Assembly: GCA_038277395.1 (NCBI GenBank)
Contig: CM076189.1
Span: forward strand, 237,089,918 to 237,153,917
DNA length: 64,000 bases
Source: Dryocosmus kuriphilus
Taxonomy: Eukaryota > Arthropoda > Insecta > Hymenoptera > Cynipidae
Reading direction: 5' to 3'
Both the position numbers and the translations under genes were made by a program. Every line of letters starts with the position of its first letter. The first letter of the stretch is position 1. Below, piece after piece: positions 32,371-45,240 of the stretch. The notes under the pieces are model-generated. The model did no database searches and was not told the DNA's origin. It saw only the letters and a program-made list of their open reading frames with translations.

Positions 32371-33742
32371 AGTAAAAACAGAGGAGTAATTAAAATTTTT
32401 AGTAAAATGATAAACAACCTATTTTACATCAGTAATAAATAAAGCGATTGAAAAATTAATATATTCAAGGTTAACATATATAATAAAATAGACTATTTAA
32501 GACGAATAGCTATAACAATAAATAATAATTTATTATTATTAATAAGTTGCTTAACGAAGAAAGCATATTTGAAATTCAGTTACATAATAATAAATCTCTA
32601 TAAATTTTGTGCGTTAATACACTCGCTTATGTCAGACAGTAATTTATCTTCGCCGCTCTAAGATGTTCCGCGAACGTGGAAAAGAGAGTAGGAAATTGTG
32701 TGAGTCATACGTGTTTTATAGGTATCCGCATTCAAGTACATAGCGGTTAAATACACCTGACTTACAGGCGCCATTTTGAAATATTATTCCAATAAAAATG
32801 ATAAAATGATAAGATGGTAAAACGAAAACATGATTTATTGTTGACCATCCATTTTGCCATCATACTGTTTGTGCTGATACACGTGTTATTGACGCAAGCA
32901 AACGACATCTCCTCAATACTGATAATATCAAGCCAGACATTGCATTTGTCTTCCATTAAATATGCATTCAAAAAAAAAAGATAATTACACCTGACAGAGA
33001 AAAACTGTTTCAAACATCTGTAGAATAAAACATATTAAATATTCTCACAATCTTCTTTTATCTGTAAAGAACATTAAATCCTAAAGTATGTACCAATTTC
33101 TTTTCTTTTTTTTAGCATTGACCCTTTGGAATGAACCATTTGTATAAAACAATTATGTAGTGTGACACAGATCAACAAGTGTGCAAACCTGTAATAGAAA
33201 ATCGCTTTCGAGACACTTTTTTCTATATTGGCGTCCTTTCGACTTTCGACTTTCGATCATTACTCGCAGTGAGATCGCAGTGACTGCGACTGAAATGAAA
33301 ATTTAATGCTGTAGAGAATAAATTCGTTGCTGATATTATATAGTCAATATTCATTCACTGAAGTGAAACATTTTACTTACAATACTTAAAACGTTATACA
33401 GTGGTTGCACAATGACGAGCACATTTAGCAAAAATAAAACTGATAGAGAATCACGCGCGCACATTAATTGTCATTTTAGCGGATGGCCTCTGTTTTGTTC
33501 ACGCTTTCTACCCACGCCAAACCGAGCCTCTCCTATAGGTATAGACGCATAATTTTTATGTGGACAATAATTGATAACAATTTTGAACGAATTCTGATTC
33601 TGATCCTGCGATTGCAGAATCTCTTGTTTTTATGTCCTTTGTTGCCATTTTTACGATTTGTATTTTGTTGAAAAACTCATAATTGAGTTACTTTCTCATT
33701 GAAAGAACTTCACATAAAAATCTTAATTCCATCTTTGAGGAG
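32371..33742. other. Non-coding stretch
   Basis: AT-rich, no gene seen. A small tandem repeat CTTTCGACTTTCGACTTTCG lies at 33237-33257. Confidence 0.4.
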
Positions 33743-35935
33743 TAGGGTGCCCATTTTAACTCTAAATATTTTTTTCTAAAGGTCATATCCACTAAATTTG
33801 TAAATTTTAAGAAAATAATTGACCACTTTTTTTGTTTTTTTTTATATATAAAATTTTTTGAATTGACGTAAGACGTTTAAAGTCATATTACCTATGAAAC
33901 AAAAAACACCGAATAAAAGAAAAAACAGGGGGTCAATTTTTTTCCTCAGAAACAATCTGATGGGGCCAAAGTTTTAAAATGTTAAAAAATGGCAGTTTTG
34001 GAACCCCGAAGTTACTCAAGTGTTTGAAAATTTCAGGTTCTTACCCTCTCCAATTTTTATTTAAATGAACAAAATATATTGCCTATCTTTTTGTTATTTA
34101 AAAATGTATTTCTGGACATGCTCAAAGCCTTTAAAGAAAAAATCCGTTTCTTTTCAATTTTACTCTAAAAATATGAATTTTAGAAAATACATTATTGCAG
34201 AATATAACAATAGCTTTTTGCGGGACATTTTTAGTTCTTACTTTTTTTACCTTATAGGACCCTTTTTATGGGCGGTATCAGACTTCTTTCTGAAGAAGAA
34301 GGGATTTTTGCAATTTTACTTTAAAACTATGAACCTTAGAAACTATATTATTGCAGAATATAATATTACTTTTTTGCAGCCGATATTTTTTGTTCTTATA
34401 TTTTTTTACCTAGGACCCATTTTATGGGTAGTATTAGACCTCTCTCTGAAGAAAAAGGGATTTTTTCAATTTTACTCTAAAACTATGAACTTTAGAAACT
34501 ACATTATTGCAAAAAATATAAGCCCGACATTTTTTGTTGTTATCTTTTTTACCTAGGACCCTTTTTATGGTCAGTATTAGATTTCTTTCTGAAGAAAAAG
34601 AGATTTTTTCAATTTTGCTCTAAAACTACGAACTTTAGAAACTATATTATTGCAGAATATATTCGTTTTTTTCGACCGACATTTGTTCTTTTTACCTTTT
34701 TTACCTAATAGGACCCTTTTCATGAGTACCATTTGACTCTTTTATGAAGAAAAAGGAATTTTTTCAATTTTACTCTAAAACTATGAACTTTAGAAACTAC
34801 ATTATTGCAAAAAATATAAGCCCGACATTTTTTGTTGTTATCTTTTTTACTTAGGACCCTTTTTATGGTCAGTATTAGACTTCTTTCTGCAGAAAAAGGG
34901 ACTTTTTCAATTTTACTCTAAAACTACGAACTTAGAAACTATATTATTGCACAATATATTAGTTTTTTTGCGACCGACATTTTTTTTTACCTTTTTTACC
35001 TAATAGGATCCTTTTTATGAGTACTATTTGACTCTTGACAACAAATGACACTAGCAAATACCAATGCAAATTTAAATTTGTAAATCGAATAAATAAAACA
35101 GACGCTAGTATACAAGAAAAGGTGAAGAAAAGCCTTCTTCTTCATAATAAATGGAAAAAATCCCCTTTTTTTACAAAAGAGTCAAATAATGCTCACAAAA
35201 AGGGTTTCCTAGGTATAAAAAGTGAATAAGAAAAAATGTCGACCGCAAAAAAACATGACACTTGACGGTGGCGCTGATGTTGCATGACGCGCTTTTTCAA
35301 AATGCAAAAATTCATTACACAATCAATATCCAATATTAATACAATTTTTTCAACAGAAGTAGTGAAAGGAATTAATAGTGTGGTTATATAAAAGGAATTT
35401 TAACTTTGTTTGCAACTGTCTTTTAAGTAAGTTTTGCAATGCTGTTTCATAAGCTTTCTAGTTAATTTTTTAATTAAAATATTAATTGAATGGAGATATT
35501 AGTTTAATGTCAATAAACTTAAAAATAAACCCCAAAAACGAAAATTTTAAAATCATGTATCTAGATGTCATCTAATCATTTTTTAGTCGGATCTACGAGA
35601 GTATGTTTGTAAATAATTTGAAACATACCCCTATTTTAAAGCCCCATTATAATTTAACTTCTTTAATTAAAAATAGAAATACTGGTCAGGGCCTTGTCAG
35701 CGCCTCTTTTTAAATGGGGCTAAATAAGGAAATTTCTGCACGGGTTGTATCTTAAGAAAAAAAAAATTACCCCTATTTATTTTTTTTTCGGTGTTTTTTT
35801 TTTGTTTCATAGGTTCAAAAAATTTTATATAAAAAAAAATTGTGGTCAATTATTTTCTCAAAATGTACAAATTTAGTGTGTAAGACCCTTAGAACAAAAA
35901 GTATTTAGATTTAAAATTGTCACCCTATTGAAGAG
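33735..35935. mobile_element. Non-autonomous hAT-type element with long terminal repeats and internal tandem repeats
   Basis: The element proper is 33743-35927. The ends start TAGGGTG, and the arms run inverted for about 190 bp (CTAAATA, CACTAAATTTGTA, GAAAATAATTGACCAC, TTTCATAGGT, AAACACCGAA). It is flanked by TTGAGGAG (33735-33742) and TTGAAGAG (35928-35935), an 8-bp duplication with one mismatch. Eight-base duplications plus a TAGGG start indicate the hAT superfamily. No transposase; the interior holds the 150-bp repeats. Confidence 0.82.
34130..35035 (+). repeat. Tandem array of about six 150-bp units
   Basis: Each unit contains CAATTTTACTCTAAAACTATG, TTAGAAACTACATTATTGCA and GACCCTTTTTATGG. 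Units start near 34153, 34304, 34455, 34606, 34757 and 34907. One unit in the opposite orientation follows at 35120-35250. The 163-codon ORF here is only the repeat read through. Confidence 0.88.
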
Positions 35936-36116
35936 CTTCCCAAGATGTTAATGGGATTTGCTAAACGCTGGTGATTAAGTTAAGTGATAATTTATCGGAT
36001 TAGCGAAGGCGCATTATATAAAAGTAGATTTGCATCGATCAATCACGACTGCGGAAGATATACGAGGGGTGTTCAAAAAGCAAGGTGACTTTCAATTTTT
36101 ACGAAAAAATATTTAT

Positions 36117-37415
36117 TTACTCATCAATTATTATGTTGTCCCCTTCAAAGTAACCCCCCTCAGATATAACACACTTGTGCCAACGTTTTTTCCAATCCTC
36201 GAAGCACTTCTGAATTCTGATAAGCACTTTTTGGTATAGCCTTGAGTTCTTCCAACGATGCATTCTTTATCTCTTCAATCGTTGCAAATCTCCCTCCTTT
36301 CATGGGTCTCTTCAGTTTTGGGAACAGGAAAAAGTCGCAGGGGGCCAAATCCGGTGAATATGGTGGCTGAGGCATGATTGTGGTTTGGTTTTTGGCCAAT
36401 AAGTCACGCACAAGCAACGATGAGTGAGCAGGTGCATTGTCGTTGTTAAAATGTTCATAAAGGACAGGTAAAAAGAATCGCTTGAATTCAAGATAATCCA
36501 AATAAACTTCGACACTTTATTCAACACAATGCAATCACACTTCTTTCTTCCAATCGTCACCCTTCAACTCTGCCAGAACACTCCCCTACCTCTCTTCTTC
36601 ACTCACAACACCAACGCTCTCTGGCGGTGCCCGCCAATACTATTTAAATTTAAATTCAAATCTTCACAGTCGTGATGCAAAAGCTATGAATTGTTTTTCC
36701 ACAATTCCGGACGTTTTTGTCGTATTGCTTCTCGCAAACGGCGCATAACTTCAAGGTAATTCTCCTTATTGATCGTGCAACCTTGTGGTAAGAACTCTTG
36801 ATGTACTACGCCACGGTAATCGAAGAAAACAGTGAGCAAAACCTTAACATTTGATCGAACTTGACGTGCTTTTTTCGGTCTTGGCTCTGCCGGGGTCTTC
36901 CATTGGGACGATTAGGCTTTGGCTTCGACGTCATAACCGTATACCCATGATTCGTCACCAGTTATAACCCTTTTGAGAATATCAGGATCATTATTGACGT
37001 CATTTAACAGCTCTTGAGCGATGCTCATTTGACAATTCTTTTGGTCAAAATTAAGCAGTTGCGGAACAAATTTCGCTGCCACACGTTTCATGCCCAAAAC
37101 ATCGGAAAAAATTGCATGGCACGAATCAACCGAGATGCCGACGTCTTCAGCAACTTCTCTAACACTGATTCGACGATTCCACAACGCCATATTTTTTACT
37201 TCTTCAACGCTTTCATCATTTATTGACGTGCTGGGGCGTCCAGATCGAGATTCGTTATTGGTGTCTTCTCGGCCTTCTTAGAAGAGCTTGTACCACTTAT
37301 AAACATTTTTTCTGTTCAAAGTAGACTCACCGTATGCCACCGTCAACATTTCAAGTGTTTTGGAGCACTTGATTCCATTTTTTACACAAAATTTGATGCA
37401 AGTTCTCTGATCCAT
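36117..37415 (-). pseudogene. Mariner transposase, inactive
   Basis: The cut-and-paste enzyme of the element. The frame opens MDQRTCIKFCVKNGIKCSKT and contains the paired helix-turn-helix region. The catalytic triad is still visible: Asp in VITGDESWVYG, Asp in HHD/NDNAPAH (split by the LTR), and Asp in YSPDLAPCDFFLFPKLK. Defects: a stop after YKWYKLF, Gln to stop after DVEAKA, Trp to stop after WKNNS, the solo LTR, and a frameshift near 36215 that moves the C-terminal block (CFEDWKKRWHK) to another frame. Several independent lesions show the copy is long dead. The overlapping plus-strand frames are shadows. Confidence 0.92.
36439..36673 (-). mobile_element. Solo LTR inside the mariner transposase
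   Basis: A 225-bp segment (36444-36668) begins TGTTAAAATG and ends CTTCACA, so it has TG...CA termini in both readings. It is flanked by a perfect 5-bp duplication GTCGT (36439-36443, 36669-36673). On the minus strand it carries an AATAAA signal (36522-36517), which suggests that orientation. It splits the codons around the second catalytic Asp exactly. It is the relic of an LTR retrotransposon that recombined out; the family is not identified. Confidence 0.85.
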
Positions 37416-37618
37416 TTTTTTCGACAGCATAAAATCGAAGATCACACCAAACACTTCTAACCTTTACGCCTCACACAAACAAACTCAAAATGCTACTTGA
37501 AACTGTGCACATATGTTCAGGACAAGTGTATCAATATAAAATTTAAAAAAATTGAAGATCGAATGTACGTAGCCCAAGAAATTTGAAGTCACCTTACTTC
37601 TTGAACACACCTCGTATA

Positions 37619-38224
37619 TAATCCCTTTTAGATTAATTAGTCATTTATTAATCTTGATTTGCTCTGGCGTAACCCTGAAATTATCACACTAGTTTAAGAT
37701 TCACGATCATTTACATAAGATTAATCATCGTGATATTCAGACGCATTCAAAGATTCGTAAATAATCATCTAGATTGATCGTCGGAGTCGGGCGTCAATGG
37801 AAGTTCTTCCGACGTCCACGCACGTCTTTCGTGGGGAACCTCTGCAATCCGTCACGTCTGTCTGAGATTATGAGAAAGGGTAGTGTAATTTTTTTGTACT
37901 TGGAGAGTTTACGAAACTTTCATTTTCATCTCCAAGATTCAAATTAGACCTTTCATCCAATTCTCTTATATTACAGAACTGTGATTGCTATGTATAAGGT
38001 GCAAATCAACTTGATGTAAGAATGACTTAAATCATCTTCATAGTTTGGATCTTTGATTTTTTTTAGTACAAAATACAAGAAAGTTACTTTTGAAACAACT
38101 GCATGCGAAGTTCGGGTTTTGGTGCCTGCGAAGCAGACGCGAAATGTCCGATTTTCACCTTTTAAGGAGAAGTTCTTCGCGCACGCCCGCGTGGCGTGTA
38201 CGAAGAGGATCTGGCCTTTCTTCG
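37619..38224. other. Non-coding stretch
   Basis: No gene seen. A GC-richer piece at 37780-37870 (GATCGTCGGAGTCGGGCG, CGTGGGGAACCTCTGC) has a faint echo near 42530 (CACGGGGAACCTTTGC). Confidence 0.35.
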
Positions 38225-38898
38225 CACACTTCACACTCATTTGTTTAAAAAAAAATAGCATGCATGGAGAATAGACCCCAATAGAGCCCAAACTGTAATG
38301 CATGGGCTTCACCAAAAACGTGCACTTTTTTGTTGCCAGAAGTACGATGTAGTGTTTGAACTTTTCGTACGAGGCGCGCCACTCACACTTAAAAAATAAA
38401 TATGGCCGTCCGTTTCAGTTTGTCAATATAAGATAAAACTTTAAAGTATTCTTCATTTGAAGTTATATTTATACCAGCTTTATCATACTTTACCTTCCTC
38501 ATCGACACAAAACAGTCATTTTAACACTTATGTAGTTTAATAAATATAAATTACCTACCTCCTTCATTTTCTATTAAGTATATTTATACACTGTCACTAG
38601 AATTAATTAATAATACGAATAATACTGACTATTTAAATAAGAATGACTGACTGGTCAAAACAAAAGAATATATCTTCAAAACAATATCAGCCATATATCT
38701 TCAAAACAATATCAGCCATATATTTCTTTTCACGTGCGAGTGGCGCGCCTCGTACGGGATGTTGGAACACTACTTCGTACTTCTGACAACAGAAAAGTGC
38801 ACATTTTCGGATACACTAGTTTGGTCTCCTTACGACTATTCTCCATGAGAGCATGTGTGACAAGTGCGCGTAGGTGATTCAAGACGAGTGTGAAGCTT
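38225..38898. mobile_element. Inverted-repeat element with arms of about 185 bp
   Basis: The left arm 38225-38412 and right arm 38715-38898 mirror each other: CACACTTCACACTC, ATGGAGAATAG, GTGCACTTTT, AGAAGTACGA, TAGTGTT and CGTACGAGGCGCGCCACTC. The centre contains a 25-bp tandem repeat (38670-38719, ATATCTTCAAAACAATATCA). No transposase. Confidence 0.75.
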
Positions 38899-39239
38899 GA
38901 CACCGCGTGCCTGAGCGAAACGCACTTGTCAAACAACATATTATTTTATATTGCAAATCATTGTATCCAATTTAAGGTGTTATAATTTGAAATTAAATAT
39001 TTGAAATATAAAAACTTTATACTTAAATAATTTTGAAGTTTACAATTTGAATTTGCACAATTGCAAGTTTGAAACCACAAATCAAGCAGTTTTAATTTAA
39101 TTTAATGTAATTTAAATTTTTGTTGATTCAACCATAGAATATTGTTATTATGTTATGTGGACATAAAATAGTTGTTAGACCCAATCAAAAATGTCGATTT
39201 TATACATTTCAGGTATTCCATTATTTCCCATCAACAAGA

Positions 39240-39460
39240 ACACGGATATATCTACTATAGCTATACTTCTCCTATACTTTAGACTTTACAGATATACTTT
39301 AGTCATACTTTGAATGAACTTCAGCATACTTTAGCTATACTTCAGTCATACTGCAGCTATACCTCTCAGATATACTTAGGTAATACTTTCCCTACACTTT
39401 AACTATACAACGTTATACTTTAGATATATCTGAGCCAGGCGGTCACTATACTTCAATGAA
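39240..39460. repeat. Degenerate short tandem repeat of TATACTTTAG words
   Basis: More than a dozen imperfect copies of ACTATACTTYAG or TCATACTTTAG, about 10-18 bp apart, over 220 bp. It looks like an old minisatellite. Confidence 0.7.
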
Positions 39461-42400
39461 ATATACATGAAGTATGGGATCCCATACCAGAATTTTTTAT
39501 CCGGGGAAATAACATGGCGCATAGAGAATTGAACAAATTTAAAGAGAAAATATTTTGAAAGATCCAGATTACTTTAAAAACGTTCAAAATATATCAACTG
39601 TAAATAGAAGTAGTAGTTCAAATTAAGCTATCAAAAGTATGAAGTGTTCAAAATTAAGTATTTTAAACTGAATCGTTTCAAGTTGAACCATTTCAATTCG
39701 AAAAGGCGATCATTATAAATAATAAGTTTAAATTTTATATGTTGACGTCTATATATGAAAAGAGCCCTTATCGTTGCTGACACAGAAAATCGCGAAAAAT
39801 GCAAAAACTGAAAACCGACCATAAGGCCCCTTTTCATATTGAAATCTACAAATGCTCAAAAATGAATAACTTACAATAATTGTCAACCTTTTAGAATGAA
39901 CAATGTTAAATCGCAAACCTTTCAGAATGAATAATATTTACATCGAAAGCCTTTCATAAAAATAAAAAATTAATTAAAAACATTAAATTTTTTAAAATTT
40001 CAAAAACAAAATTAAATTTTACTATCTTAAACTTCAATAATTTCCAGTGCAAAAAAACTCAAACTGTTAAATGCCAAATTAAAAAATTAAAAACTGAAGC
40101 ATTAAAAATTAAATACTTTTAAAGGAAAAATAAAATATAAATAAATATATATAAATCCTTTAATACTTACTTTAACTAATACTTTTACTTTAAACTCATC
40201 AAGAATTAATAAATTTAAACTGTAGTTTTAAAAAATCAAAAAATAAAGATCGTTTTAAAATAGTACGATTTAAAAACAAGCACTTCAAATTAAGATTGAA
40301 CAAATTGAAACAGAGACTGCATTACGTTCAGTCGTCCAATATTACGGAAGTTAAGCAGCGGGAAAAATAAGCTTTCTAAGCGGATTTATCACTGGCAAGC
40401 TGTTTTTCTTTGTACTAATAAATTTCCAAATTAAATTTATAACTTCGAAACCGTCTAATGAAAGCTCTAAGTTTAAGAGTTACAAATTGAAAAAATAGAA
40501 TTTAAAACAATTGCACAAATTATTCTGACACCAACCTTTTTTAAAAACATTTTTGTTATAAATATTTTTTAAAGACTTGTTTCAAAAGAGGAAATTGTTG
40601 AAATTTTTACTAACAATTTTTTATTCATCTTTAACGTCTTTTGATATCAAAAATATTTCCTATAGAGTAACAATTACCGGCAAAGGATAAGAGTAATCTT
40701 GAGAGGAAACTACGTGCATTAATTAACGCATTCTAATCTCTTACGTCGGATTCACACACAAAGATGAGAGACAGAGCAGGCTACAATGCCGCTAATGCAG
40801 ACAGCAATAACGTTCATCGGGCAGATGCTATCCCTAAGCGGTTAAGCCGGTCCAGCATGAAGTTTTATACCGATCAGAGGTTCGCTTTCAAAGGGTATTT
40901 TCCTATAAATCTTTTCCCGGCTTTTCAAAGGGTCTTCTACTTATATTCTCTACGCGCATAATGGCTAATTTACAGTCACCGTATCACATAATTAATCTGA
41001 TGACTTCTAGCATTTCTAGCAATCATCAGCGCATTTACTGTCCTATGTATCATCACATATTTTCTCTCATTTTAAATTAGAATTTAGTGGATAGAAACTG
41101 AGTTTGTGCGAAATTAAGGCCTCGCACATTCTACGATATTTCAATTCAATTAAAAATAGAGAATTAGAAGGCAAGGGAAGGAAATAAATTAATGATTCAA
41201 AACAGCTTACTCTTTCATATTGTATATTGATTTTTTTTTTTGTCAGTCGATGAATCAGAAGCTAGATCCTTCCTTTTACTTTTTCTCTTGCAAACTAGAA
41301 ATTGAAATTATGATTGAATACAAATGAGTGCCTCACAAAAGAAAACAAAACTGAAAGGATATTCGTCATCAGACTACACAAGACTCGATAGATATCCTAT
41401 TCTTTCAGCTACTCCACAGATTAAAATTACATCACTTTAAAGAAGAAGCAGAGACAATTGAATATTTATAAAACTTTTGAATTAACCTTTATAATATTTA
41501 CTCATAAAGAAAAGAATTTCATCTGGCTGTATATCAAATGGCTCTACATTCTACAAATATCCGATTGCACAGAAACGATTTGCAGTGCAATCTAAATTCT
41601 ACAGAATCGTCTAATCAACTCTACCACCTGCGGATGCAAACCGAAGTGGTTCTCCAATCAAATATCTCTCATTTCTTGCGGTGCAATACTTGCAGAATAA
41701 TATTATGGTAACGGGTAATCTCCCGGTAACCATCGCGGCAAAACCGTCTCACCGCAGACGTCACGCAAGACGATGCGCAACTTGAGATTTTTTAAATATG
41801 TATCGAGTACAGTTTACCGAAATTAATCATGATCATCAAGATTAATTTTTCATAATCCACTCAACTAAAATTCAAAATCTTGGCTAATAGCCTACCCAAG
41901 TATTGCTCAGACAAAACAAAAGAGAAAGAAAAAGAAGAGAGGAATAAGCAAACGAATATATTAATCATCTACTTCTCTGAGATTTTAGATAACCAAAAAA
42001 ATTATCTATTGTTGCATTAGTCTAGAAGTTCTCTTAAGTGTTCGAATATCAAAATTGATGGTGTATTCAAGCAGCCCATATAAATGCTCTAAGGTTGAAG
42101 ATAAATCACCAGGTTCGAATAGGAAGATGAAGTCCCTGAAGGAACGAAATTCAACATCACCTGTAAAACCCTTTGAATAGTTTTTTCGCCATCAAAAGAT
42201 GAAGATAAGAATCTTAATTTCTTTTTGCCAATTCTAAGTTTTTACCAAGATAGTAATTCTTTTTCTAACCTGGCAACAGTGGTAACTCTTAGTGTGGCAT
42301 CACCTAACTGTTTTTAGCGTGTCAACTACTGTTAAGGAAGCGAAATTCCTATGATCCGGTTGACAGTTGAAGAGTAACTTCCGTTTGTGAGAAAAGCACA

Positions 42401-45090
42401 AGAACAGACACTTCTCTAGGGAATTTGTCTCTCGCGTTTTAATGAAATGGACTTTTCGATAAAGCCGTTAAAATCGCTAAAATGCCTGATGACGGGCAGA
42501 CACAGGCGATATCCATGAATAATATCTAGCCACGGGGAACCTTTGCGATAAAAAGGCAACTTGCGTCTGTCAATTTAAACCAGCTTCGTGACACCACTAG
42601 TTATTCGAGTCTACTTCAGATAAATGAACGCATGAATTTAGTAGATGGGATGACAACCAATTGGATATTTTGTAAATATACCTAGATGATAAGCATTTGT
42701 CACTCAGAATCACGCAATCATCTACAATTTTAATAAAGGTGGTTAATTAAGTATTTTATAGAGGATCAAGTTTGTCTTAAGACCTTGGTTGTTTCTGTTA
42801 GCAAATAGATTACCATAATTTAAAACCTTACAAATTAAATGCTGAAAGTATAACAATTTAAGATACAAAAAATATAAGAACATCATCGAACAAAACAATA
42901 AATCTTAAATCACATTTGCCAATTTTCACACATTCAAACACACAATTTTCAACAACCATCTCTTATTCTTAGCACGCCGTCAGACCTCTTTCAGAGTTGA
43001 ATTGATTTCAATACATTATCTCCTGATTAAAACATTAAGCAATTGTTGAATCACTGTCATCACTTGGAAATCACTATATAATAACTTGATTGAAAACGGA
43101 AGCCACTATTTGCGGTGAAAGAAGATAAATACAAGTGAACTACCGGTGGGTGCCGATGAACAATTGATTGCAAAAACGCGTGGTCGGTCTATTTACGATC
43201 AAGGATCCATTTTTAAGGAGATCGGTCGTTGGCTGGACCGTGTTTGCAACTGTCTGAACGGAACTGGATGGCAGCGGTCAGCGTGATGCCCATGCGGCCC
43301 ATGGGCCTGTTGAACATTGGTGAAAGGGAAGGAACTTGTAAGAAACTGGTGGTGGGGAAAGACATGGTGCAAGGCGGTTCCTTCTGATCAGTACCAGACC
43401 ACTGGCCATGCAAATCATATTCATCCAGGACTACCTAATGATTGCATGGCACATTTTGATGAGGTGCCGATATTACACGGATAATGGTTTGCATAAGAAA
43501 AGTCAGAACAGCATGCTAAACGTTACCATCTAGTCACTAATTAAAGGCTATTCGAGGAAAGTACAATGGTAGGATCCACTAATTTGCAAATTTTACCGAA
43601 AAAATTCAATGTTATGTCAATTCTAGGTGTTTTAATTGGTTGCAAAACTTTCGAGACAATGATTATCCCTTAAGTACTATCACTGATTTCTATATAGTAT
43701 AATTTCTTTATAATATTTCTGTAAATATATCCTTTCTTTTCAAAGGATAAGGCTGGTGTCACTTGGCCTAGTTCCAATATTGGTTTAAACTAAATTCATC
43801 CAATAAAGTTTTTTTTTTAATTTTCTTCTGAACCATGTCATTTGCTATTAATAATTCCGAGTTCCTAACAGTAAATCTAGTAATGTCTATGATTTATGCG
43901 ACCACCAGACCGAAAATTAACAAACCTGATGCAAATTGTAAATGGAAACACCACTTACAATAAACTTACGTTAATCCTTGATTAATGACTGCGATCAACT
44001 TATAATGCAGTACCAATTTCGCAAAGACTATCATCAGGGGGACAAGGTTCACTTCAGATGTTCCACTTTCAAAGATATAGGAAACACAAATTGATGACTT
44101 TTAAATCAAAATTGTAATAGTAGGTTTCTGATTTTCTGAATGTGACAAGTTTCCTTTCTCTTTAGACTTTTTTAGGAATTGTAAGGCTGCCCCAATGTTG
44201 GTATCAGAAGATGAATCTTTATCAAAGATTTGAAAAAAAAAATAGCTGAGAGTATATAGGTAGATATGCACGTGTGAAGCTGGATAGTTTGATCTGAGCT
44301 GAGGAGGATGATCAAAGAGATTTCTTTTAAAGACGTTCTTAGAGAAGAGCGCCAATATCGGTACTCCTCCCTCGATACTCCATCCCCTTTCACACTAACT
44401 GCAATTTCACGTTACAAGTTTAGGCAAATGGATGAGCAAGGAACGGTCATGTTCATTCTACAAATTTATTACACTTTTATGTGAGGGTTAGATAATTTTG
44501 AGATTGACTGTAGACTAACTACATAATTGCCTAATTGCATCACTGTATACTAGAATAATTGCATGTGATTGCTATAATGATAAAAAGCGAATACAATTGA
44601 TGACAAGTAACAATTATTGCGAATTTTTAGTTGGGACCATTCTAAGCAACTTTAAATACAGATCAAATTCAAAGAGGATTTGAGATTATAAATGTGTCAA
44701 GTTTAAGCCTTTTGAATTTAAACACTAAAACTGAAGCAATTAAATTAAATTGCAAATTTTTAAATTAGAAATCGTTAAAAGTGCACAGTTTGAAATATGA
44801 AACCGTTAGTAATTACACATTTTAAACTGAAAGCCTTTCATAATATGGAAAAATGTATAAAGATTCAAATTTGTATAATTGAAAGATTTCAAAATTAAGT
44901 GTTCAAACATTTTAACTGAAGTGCTCAATTATTAATAGATTTGAAAACTCTTGAAATTAAGCAACTGTGAAAAAATCTGCTAATTTTATAGGAGTCCTAT
45001 GCTTAAAGAAACTTTTGCAAAGTTGACCAAATTTTCAGTAATATTAAATATTTAGATTTTTTCTGTAAAGTTAACATCTTCAAATTTCAA
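39461..45090. other. Long non-coding stretch, no gene recognised
   Basis: AT-rich and mostly single-copy as far as I can see. A GC-richer window at 43190-43420 is open on the minus strand for 66 codons (MHGQWSGTDQKEPPCTMS and on), but I recognise no domain. A 15-bp match to 5S rRNA (GGAAGTTAAGCAGCG) near 40347 is not a gene. This is probably the most host-like non-coding DNA in the window. Confidence 0.45.
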
Positions 45091-45240
45091 AACATAAACT
45101 TGAATGAAAAAACCGTTTTTTCTCACTCAGGGGGTCTCAAAACGTGGAGATTTGATGAAAACTGGGGGGGTTAAATTTTACATATTTAAATCTAATACAT
45201 TCTCGCATGAGAATGTAAAAATGTGCAAAATTTACAGAAA
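45090..45240 (+). repeat. Partial copy of the dispersed repeat seen at 53160-54090
   Basis: Contains AAAAAACCGTTTTTTC, TCAGGGGGTCTCAAAACGTG, GAGATTTGATGAAA, TAAATCTAATACATT and ATGAGAATGTAAAA, in the same order as 53985-54095. Confidence 0.7.

Larger units (their letters stand above)
36059..37618 (-). mobile_element. Full-length mariner element, interrupted by a solo LTR
   Basis: The element is 36061-37616 with TA at both flanks (36059-36060, 37617-37618). The terminal repeats are TACGAGGGGTGTTCAAAAAG and, from the right, TACGAGGTGTGTTCAAGAAG, both followed by the AAGGTGACTT block. Without the 225-bp LTR and its 5-bp duplication the length is about 1326 bp, the normal mariner size. Confidence 0.93.

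Noticed and set aside
34065..34556. 163-codon plus-strand ORF with hydrophobic segments, like a membrane protein
   Set aside because: It is made of the 150-bp tandem units; the hydrophobicity reflects T-rich codons.
34130..35035. Regularly spaced repeats that might suggest a CRISPR array
   Set aside because: The 150-bp units are contiguous and diverged, with no short repeat plus unique spacer pattern, and lie inside a eukaryotic hAT-type element.
40335..40365. Match to 5S rRNA (GGAAGTTAAGCAGCG)
   Set aside because: Only about 15 bases match and the flanks do not follow the rest of 5S rRNA; no gene and no clear 5S-derived SINE.
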